A stretch of 64,000 nt of DNA from Sulfolobus sp. A20 (lineage in GTDB: Archaea > Thermoproteota > Thermoprotei_A > Sulfolobales > Sulfolobaceae), in NCBI RefSeq assembly GCF_001719125.1, contig NZ_CP017006.1, positions 2,060,384 to 2,124,383 on the forward strand, in the 5' to 3' direction. Below are positions 58,072-64,000 of the stretch, piece by piece (the first letter of the stretch is position 1; every line of letters begins with the position of its first letter). The position numbers and the translations under genes were made by a program. The notes under the pieces were generated by a model. It did no database searches, was not told the DNA's origin, and worked only from the letters and a program-made list of their open reading frames with translations.

Positions 58072-58710
58072 TTATCTAAAAAGCAAAGGGAGAACGTTTA
58101 GTTTTACATAGTTTAGCACGTTTTCTTCATGCTTTTTCATCATTTCGTAAGCCAATTCAACCTTCTTATCCCTTATTGCTAGAACTATCTCTTCATGTTC
58201 CTTTAATTCTTCATCCCTTCTCTGGTAGCTAGTAAAAAGCGTCACTCTTACAATTTTTAACTTCAATCTGATATTATTTAAAATATCCACAATATATTTA
58301 TTGTGCGAAGCCTCGGCTATCAAACTGTGTAGGTTACCGTTAAGATTTGCTAATTTTAGCGGATCGTTTTCCTTAGTATTCCTTATTTGATCTATTAACC
58401 TAAGCATGTTGTCTATTTCCTCTTGAGTAGCTCGCATTGAAGCTAATTTTGAAGCTTCAGCTTCAAGCGGAATCCTAACCTCATAAAGCTGAATTATATC
58501 ACTTTCTGATAGAGGTATTACCGAGTATGATTTGCCATTCTTTACAATTATTCCTTCTTTTTCCAGTCTCACTAATGCTTCTCTAATTGGAGTTCTACTG
58601 ATGTTAAGTAATGATGCCAACTCCTCTTCTTTCAATATACTACCCGGTCTATACTTTCCACTGACAACGAATTCTAGAATTTTTTCATAAGCTGTTTGTG
58701 ATAATGACAT
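58072..58710 (-). CDS. GntR-family transcription regulator (FadR/FCD type)
   Basis: 212 residues. N-terminal winged helix ELASLLNISRTPIREALVRLEKEGI is the GntR signature; the C-terminal all-helical domain (YEVRIPLEAEASKLAS, HSLIAEASHNKYI, HEEIVLAIRDKKVELAYEMM) is an FCD ligand-binding domain with its metal His residues. It likely senses a carboxylic acid. Flanked by a CitE-like lyase and a divergent SDR gene, which are candidate targets. GntR factors are rare in archaea, hinting at acquisition from bacteria. Confidence 0.9.
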   Translation of the reverse strand: MSLSQTAYEKILEFVVSGKYRPGSILKEEELASLLNISRTPIREALVRLEKEGIIVKNGKSYSVIPLSESDIIQLYEVRIPLEAEASKLASMRATQEEIDNMLRLIDQIRNTKENDPLKLANLNGNLHSLIAEASHNKYIVDILNNIRLKLKIVRVTLFTSYQRRDEELKEHEEIVLAIRDKKVELAYEMMKKHEENVLNYVKLNVLPLLFR

Positions 58711-58788
58711 AAACGTGATTATATATAAATTGAAGATTAAAAACGTTATTCTCTACATATAATGTTTTCCCTAATATTCAAATAACAT

Positions 58789-58800
58789 GATTTATAATAG
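58789..58800 (+). promoter_or_regulatory. TATA element of the SDR gene
   Basis: GATTTATAATAG is centred about 26 nt before the ATG at 58820. It would lie inside the coding region if the earlier in-frame ATG at 58787 were used, so it favours 58820. Confidence 0.5.
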
Positions 58801-58819
58801 TGTTACAAAAAAGATAAAT

Positions 58820-59572
58820 ATGCAAATATCTCTTAAGGATAAGGTATGTTTAATTACCGGTGGAACTCACGGTATAGGTCTGGTGACAGCCAAACTATTC
58901 TCAGATTTAGGTTGTAGAGTTATAGCATTAGGTAGAAAAATTACTAATCAAATTGATAATATTGAGTTTTATAAAGTTGACCTAACTTCCAGAAAAGAAG
59001 TTCTCTCTTTCATAGATTGGTACAAAAATAACATAGGCATTATTCACTGTTTAATTAATAATGCTTCGGTAAATTCGAGGTACTCCATTCTAGATGTAAC
59101 CTTGGAAGAGTGGGATAAGATGATTGAGTTAGAGTTAACCTCACCCATGCTTCTATCCAAAATGGCTGCAGAACTGATGATAAAGAATAAAATTAAGGGA
59201 AAAATAATTAATATCTCTGCGATACAAGCATATTATCCTCTTCATCATTCGTTACCTTACGTGACGGTTAAAGGTGGGCTTATAGCAATGACTAAGAGCC
59301 TAGCAGTAGATTTGGGCAAATACGGAATTCAAGTTATTGCAGTATTACCCGGACCAATATACACTAAAGGAGATAGCGTACCAGAGGAATTAGATAGTAG
59401 AGCTGCAACGTTGTTAGGGAGAATGGGTAGGGCAATAGAGGTGGCTAATTTACTAGCGTTTTTAGTTTCAGATTATAACACTTTCATCACGGGTAGTGAG
59501 ATTGTCATTGATGGAGGTAGGATCATTAGTAGAAAGCCTGATCCAGAGGAGATATCTAGAGGCGAAGTTTAG
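58820..59572 (+). CDS. Short-chain dehydrogenase/reductase (SDR)
   Basis: 250 residues from ATG 58820. Classical SDR motifs: cofactor loop TGGTHGIG (about 12-19), NNASVNS (NNAG-like), catalytic Ser in NISAIQAYY, and Tyr-x3-Lys as YVTVK, then PGPIYTKGD and a C-terminal GSEIVIDGG. It oxidises or reduces a hydroxyl group with NAD(P). Divergent from the GntR regulator and possibly controlled by it. Start chosen by the TATA position. Confidence 0.9.
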   Translation: MQISLKDKVCLITGGTHGIGLVTAKLFSDLGCRVIALGRKITNQIDNIEFYKVDLTSRKEVLSFIDWYKNNIGIIHCLINNASVNSRYSILDVTLEEWDKMIELELTSPMLLSKMAAELMIKNKIKGKIINISAIQAYYPLHHSLPYVTVKGGLIAMTKSLAVDLGKYGIQVIAVLPGPIYTKGDSVPEELDSRAATLLGRMGRAIEVANLLAFLVSDYNTFITGSEIVIDGGRIISRKPDPEEISRGEV

Positions 59573-59706
59573 TCCGTTAATTAACCTTTTATAACATAAT
59601 ATACAACTATGCGGTACTATTGAATATAAAAACTGAATGATAAAAGTTCTAAATTCTAATAGTTTATAATAAACATGCTTAAATTTTACCTTTCTAGTGG
59701 TAATCT

Positions 59707-60036
59707 ATGGCGTGGAAAAGAACTATTTCGGCTAAGGCTCTCGAGAAGGCAAAATACGCCTCGGTAAAGGTTGAAGATAAGGTAATATTCATAGCAAATA
59801 TAAATGGAAAACTTTACGCAATGGATGCAGTTTGTAGCCATGCTAGATGTATATTAGGAATTTTAGATGAAGAAAAGTTAACTGTTAAGTGCCCATGTCA
59901 TCACGCATTATATGATCTCAACACTGGTAAAATGCTTGAACCTCCGTATGTAGCTCCAGATGCTCCAAAGGACAAACTAGGTCTGAAAACCTATCAAATA
60001 AGGGATAATAATGGTTGGATAGAGGTAGACGTATAA
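59707..60036 (+). CDS. Rieske-type [2Fe-2S] protein
   Basis: 109 residues, soluble. Cluster ligands in CSH (Cys43, His45) and CPCHH (Cys62, His65), spaced as C-x-H...C-x-x-H. No membrane anchor, so it resembles the stand-alone Rieske ferredoxins that feed oxygenases or nitrite reductase-like enzymes (NirD type). TATA-like CTTAAATTTT (59679-59688) precedes the start, with GGT near the ATG. No oxygenase lies next to it. Confidence 0.9.
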   Translation: MAWKRTISAKALEKAKYASVKVEDKVIFIANINGKLYAMDAVCSHARCILGILDEEKLTVKCPCHHALYDLNTGKMLEPPYVAPDAPKDKLGLKTYQIRDNNGWIEVDV

Positions 60037-60152
60037 GCGGTATTTTTTATGAATCAATCACTCTGAAGTTCTTGTAATCGAGGATTAACGCTAGCTTAGA
60101 AAGTAATCTTTTCCCAATTATGTTTTTATTAAGATTCATGACCTATAACGCA

Positions 60153-60297
60153 TTACAAAGTGGTGAAAGCCTCGCTTTTTAGTGCGGAGATGATATAATT
60201 TTTTAAAAGCCAATTATTCAGAAAGGTTTTCTGATCTTCTCGGCTGCCCTTCAGATGAGAATTGATGAGGAGGACCTTCCTAAGGGGAGGAAGTCAG
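60153..60297 (+). mobile_element. Compact TnpB element relic (145 nt, both ends present)
   Basis: Begins TTACAAAGTGGTGAAAGCC with a CTCGC-TTTTTA-GTGCGGAG hairpin and ends CTAAGGGGAGGAAGTCAG. The frame before the end reads SAALQMRIDEEDLPKGRKSD, a decayed TnpB C-terminus. So the element has lost its whole transposase body but kept both ends, like a miniature derivative, and may still contain the scaffold part of an omega RNA. The other parts of 60037-60408 are AT-rich and hold the leuC promoter. Confidence 0.65.
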
Positions 60298-60376
60298 ATT
60301 TATTATTCGCATATTTATTGATTTAGGTTCTTTTTTCGTATTCCATTCAGCCTAAAAGTATTTCCTTCGTAAGAAA

Positions 60377-60387
60377 TGTTTATTTAT
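60377..60387 (+). promoter_or_regulatory. TATA box of the leuC-leuD operon
   Basis: TGTTTATTTAT is centred about 27 nt before the ATG at 60409, matching leaderless transcription. Confidence 0.55.
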
Positions 60388-60408
60388 GTATATTTTAAAC
60401 ATTAACTG

Positions 60409-61656
<1,248 letters not shown>

Positions 61657-61657
61657 G

Positions 61658-62155
61658 GTGATAATAGAAGGTCCAGTCATGAAATTTGGAGATAAAATAG
61701 ATACTGATATTATAATTCCTGCTAGATATCTAAAATACACAGATCCTCAATATTTAGCTCAACACGCTATGGAACCTTTAGATCCGGAGTTTTATAAGAA
61801 GGCTAGCAAGGGTGTCGTTATAGTTGCTGGTAAAGTATTCGGGATGGGTTCATCAAGGGAACAAGCAGCCATAGCCTTGAAAGCGGCTGGAGTAAAAGCT
61901 GTAATAGCTGAGTCTTTTGCCAGGATATTTTATAGAAACGCAATAAATAATGGTCTTCCCGTAATAACATTGCCTAACGCTACAAAAGAGTTAAGTGAAG
62001 GTATTACAGTAAAGGTTAATGTGGAGACTGGTGAAATAGAAGCTGGGAATAAGTTGTTAAGAGGTAAGGGGATAACGGGGATGGCTTTAGAAATCATTAA
62101 GGCTGGAGGTATTATGGAATATTTGAAGAATATGCAGAGAGTTAGCCGAAACTAA
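61658..62155 (+). CDS. leuD: 3-isopropylmalate dehydratase small subunit
   Basis: 165 residues, the swivelling domain of the aconitase family: [17 protein letters not shown], the conserved [20 protein letters not shown] loop, and [15 protein letters not shown]. It completes the LeuCD heterodimer with the gene immediately upstream (1-nt gap). The YLKY-type loop that sets substrate choice between isopropylmalate and homoaconitate is in the N-terminal part. Confidence 0.93.
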   Translation: MIIEGPVMKFGDKIDTDIIIPARYLKYTDPQYLAQHAMEPLDPEFYKKASKGVVIVAGKVFGMGSSREQAAIALKAAGVKAVIAESFARIFYRNAINNGLPVITLPNATKELSEGITVKVNVETGEIEAGNKLLRGKGITGMALEIIKAGGIMEYLKNMQRVSRN

Positions 62156-62190
62156 AAAGTTTATTTTTTACTAACTATACATTATTGCAT

Positions 62191-62424
62191 GTGAAGCTGA
62201 TTATTATCACCCTACTCTCAGTCTTATTAACAATAGGGGACTACACTTTAGGTCTGGAGTTAACGAGAGCAATATATGGGTATGTAGTTTATTCCATACT
62301 TACTTCTCTACCATTCACTTTGGCATACCTTATTCTAATATTCGTCATAGAATTCACCGTAATTTTCTTCATGTGGAATAATGGTAAAAAGCTAGTAAAG
62401 TTGTTCTCGTCCCGAATCAAATAA
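62191..62424 (+). CDS. Small two-helix membrane protein
   Basis: 77 residues from GTG 62191 (a TTG at 62185 is in frame; the overlapping ATG at 62189 is in another frame and stops at once). Two hydrophobic segments: KLIIITLLSVLLTIGDYTLG, and a long one through PFTLAYLILIFVIEFTVIFF, with a basic C-terminal tail (NNGKKLVKLFSSRIK). No family recognised. Its 3' end overlaps the convergent photolyase gene by 33 nt. Confidence 0.65.
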   Translation: MKLIIITLLSVLLTIGDYTLGLELTRAIYGYVVYSILTSLPFTLAYLILIFVIEFTVIFFMWNNGKKLVKLFSSRIK

Positions 62425-63720
62425 CTTACTGTTTATTTTGCAAGATTCATACAACTTCTTAGCTAATTTCACCCTAACTCTCCAGTCCACTATAGGTCTA
62501 GGGTAATTAGGAACGTTATGTTTGTAAATCTCATGTATTACCTCTGAAGGATAAGGTTCTAGCTCTTTAATATATTTCTTGATATATTTACCTTCTGGAT
62601 CGTAAATCCTCTGTTGTTTCCATGGGTCAAATATACGAAATATGTAGTCAGTCCCCACTGAGGCAACCCATTGCCAATTCCCATTATTTACAGCTGGGTC
62701 ATAATCGATTAATCTGGTTGCAAAATACTTTTCTCCCCATCTCCAATCTACTAGTAACACTTTAACTAGGAAAAAAGCTGTTAGCATCCTAACTCTATTG
62801 TGCATGTATCCAGTTTCATTTAGTTGTCTCATGCCAGCATCTATTATTGGATATCCAGTCCTACCTTCCTTCCACGCAGTGAATAGCCTTTCATTGTTTT
62901 CCCACTCTATGTACTTATATTCTCTCCTTAGAGGTTCAGAAAATACTCTGTCGTTATGATATGCTAATAGTGTGTAAAAATCCCTCCAATATAGTTGCCT
63001 TATGAAAGCTTGATTCCCTTTAAGTTCATGATAAACTTCTCTGACTGAAACTGTTCCAAATTTTAGATGTGGGGAAAGAAAGCTTACGTTGTCTTCAGCT
63101 GGGTAATCCCTTCTACTATAATCTATTTTCTTTGCCCTCTCTATTAAGTATAATCCCTCCTTTCTACCACCCGGTCCCTCATGCCTAGGAGGTAAATCAA
63201 CTTCATCCCCTATGCTTTTAGAGTAATAATTTGAGAACGTATTCTTCACCGGCTCTCTGACTTGCTTCTTCCTCACGCTTGCATAGAACACGGTAAAGCT
63301 ACGATAATTTTTGAAATCATTAACGGAAGTAAGCAAATAATCTTCTGTAGATATTAACTCTTTATTATAATGTTTACAATACTCCATAATCTTCTCATCT
63401 CTCACCCTACTAAAGGGTGTATAGTCAACATTTATGTAAACGCGATCAACCTCCTTTAGTAAACCTTTTACAACTTCCTCTGCAATTCCCTCGTAAACAT
63501 GCAATCTAGCCCCCTTACTCCTAAGTTCCTCATCTAGTTCGTTTATTGAGTTAAACATAAACCTCACTGCCTTCTCAGACTTATACTCATTTGTATCCCC
63601 TACTTGCCTAGGATCAATTATGAATGCTGGAATAACTTCTTCACACTCTCTTAGAGCCTTCACCAAACCCGTATTATCGTCTAATCTTAAATCCCTTCTA
63701 AAAATGAATAAGCATAACAT
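62392..63720 (-). CDS. phrB: Deoxyribodipyrimidine photolyase (class I CPD photolyase)
   Basis: 442 residues. N-terminal antenna domain (CLFIFRRDLRLDDNTGLVKAL) and C-terminal FAD domain with LSPHLKFGTVS, WRDFYTLLAYH, GYPIIDAGMRQLNETGYMHN and DPAVNNGNWQWVASVGTD. The Trp-rich binding pocket and the electron-transfer Trp of class I photolyases are visible. It repairs UV-induced cyclobutane dimers using blue light. Single gene, start ATG 63720. Confidence 0.95.
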   Translation of the reverse strand: MLCLFIFRRDLRLDDNTGLVKALRECEEVIPAFIIDPRQVGDTNEYKSEKAVRFMFNSINELDEELRSKGARLHVYEGIAEEVVKGLLKEVDRVYINVDYTPFSRVRDEKIMEYCKHYNKELISTEDYLLTSVNDFKNYRSFTVFYASVRKKQVREPVKNTFSNYYSKSIGDEVDLPPRHEGPGGRKEGLYLIERAKKIDYSRRDYPAEDNVSFLSPHLKFGTVSVREVYHELKGNQAFIRQLYWRDFYTLLAYHNDRVFSEPLRREYKYIEWENNERLFTAWKEGRTGYPIIDAGMRQLNETGYMHNRVRMLTAFFLVKVLLVDWRWGEKYFATRLIDYDPAVNNGNWQWVASVGTDYIFRIFDPWKQQRIYDPEGKYIKKYIKELEPYPSEVIHEIYKHNVPNYPRPIVDWRVRVKLAKKLYESCKINSKLFDSGREQLY

Positions 63721-64000
63721 TTCAGTATGAATTCAATAGTGACCTTTTATCTTTTGATTAAAGAATATAGAACAAAAGGGAAAAATTTTATGAGATAATA
63801 ACTGAATTTATACTCCAAAGCTAATGAGTGATTAATTGCATAAAATAAAATTTCAATATCTAATTTTACTATAGTATAAATATTATTTGTTAAGCTTAAT
63901 ACGTAGTGTAGATATGAGGGTCCGAATTTAGGTAAATCTATTATTGCAAATAGCTGTGTATGAGTGATGTACTTCCTAGAATTTATACCCATATCACGGT
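63721..64000. other. Right-edge region without a supported gene
   Basis: 280 AT-rich nt upstream of phrB. An 81-codon minus-strand frame (63747-63992) is Tyr/Leu/Phe-rich with no recognisable features, and I do not support it. A plus-strand ATG at 63960 opens a frame to the edge (MSDVLPRIYTHIT), which might be the start of a further gene but is too short to judge. Confidence 0.4.

Noticed and set aside
63747-63992. 81-codon minus-strand frame at the right edge
   Set aside because: Rich in Tyr, Phe, Leu and Ile as expected of translated AT-rich noncoding DNA; no motif and no good start context.

Overview
The window is chromosomal DNA of a thermoacidophilic crenarchaeon of the order Sulfolobales. 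The reasons are: low GC; short intergenic gaps with a TATA element about 25-30 nt before many start codons (leaderless transcripts) or GGTGA-type Shine-Dalgarno sites inside operons; and typical gene content (Dpo4/Dbh-type Y-family polymerase, Hel308, ribosomal protein L13e, a Sso-type PTP, GTP-dependent PEP carboxykinase, archaeal acyl-CoA carboxylase, CutB/CutC-type dehydrogenase subunits, box C/D sRNAs, TnpB relics). I cannot fix the species. No rRNA, tRNA, CRISPR array or intact transposase was seen.

Layout. 0-10.8 kb: a HEPN/nucleotidyltransferase-like pair, pterin genes (PTPS family, dihydropteroate synthase-related), thioredoxin reductase with an inositol-phosphatase family enzyme, a membrane-anchored double-AAA CDC48-like ATPase, a phytoene-dehydrogenase-like flavoprotein with an unlisted 57-residue membrane protein in front, a phosphodiesterase and a phosphoribosyltransferase. 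10.8-23.5 kb: methylmalonyl-CoA mutase and epimerase, Hsp20, ZPR1 and GTPBP1-like proteins, two CoxG-like genes (one frameshifted), MocA, CutC/CutB, a siroheme/sulfur-type cluster with an unlisted 46-residue YHS protein, a metal-site-degenerate amidohydrolase and a Trm5-like methyltransferase. 23.5-32.5 kb: TnpB relic, L13e, alcohol dehydrogenase, GlnA-like, RtcA, P5C dehydrogenase, Y-family polymerase, PfkB kinase. 32.5-45.2 kb: a TIP49/RuvBL-like AAA protein surrounded by three candidate box C/D sRNAs, a KaiC-like ATPase, a run of GATase, PTP, endonuclease V, nicotinamidase and DHH phosphoesterase, DUF763, a PhoU-like/PiT/RHH phosphate set and Hel308. 45.2-64 kb: biotin-dependent carboxylase operon, a fourth C/D sRNA, an ABC transporter, PEPCK, TnpB relics, a GlcD-type oxidase, a YHS-Rdx fusion, thioesterase, CitE-like lyase, GntR regulator, SDR, Rieske protein, LeuC/LeuD and a photolyase.

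How the genes fit together. The carboxylase operon with methylmalonyl-CoA mutase and epimerase supplies steps of the 3-hydroxypropionate/4-hydroxybutyrate cycle, and PEPCK links C4 acids to gluconeogenesis. DNA maintenance is represented by Dpo4, Hel308, endonuclease V and photolyase. The noncoding layer is unusually rich: four dual-guide C/D sRNA candidates, three of them clustered at the RuvBL homologue, and at least three TnpB 3'-end/omega-RNA fossils with further short hairpin-end fossils.

Most noteworthy are the C/D sRNA cluster at the TIP49 gene (one sRNA overlaps its stop codon, another has a guide that can pair with the 16S 530-loop sequence), a T9-tract frameshift in a CoxG-like gene, an ABC ATPase whose conserved N-terminus lacks any canonical start codon, and the YHS-Rdx fusion.
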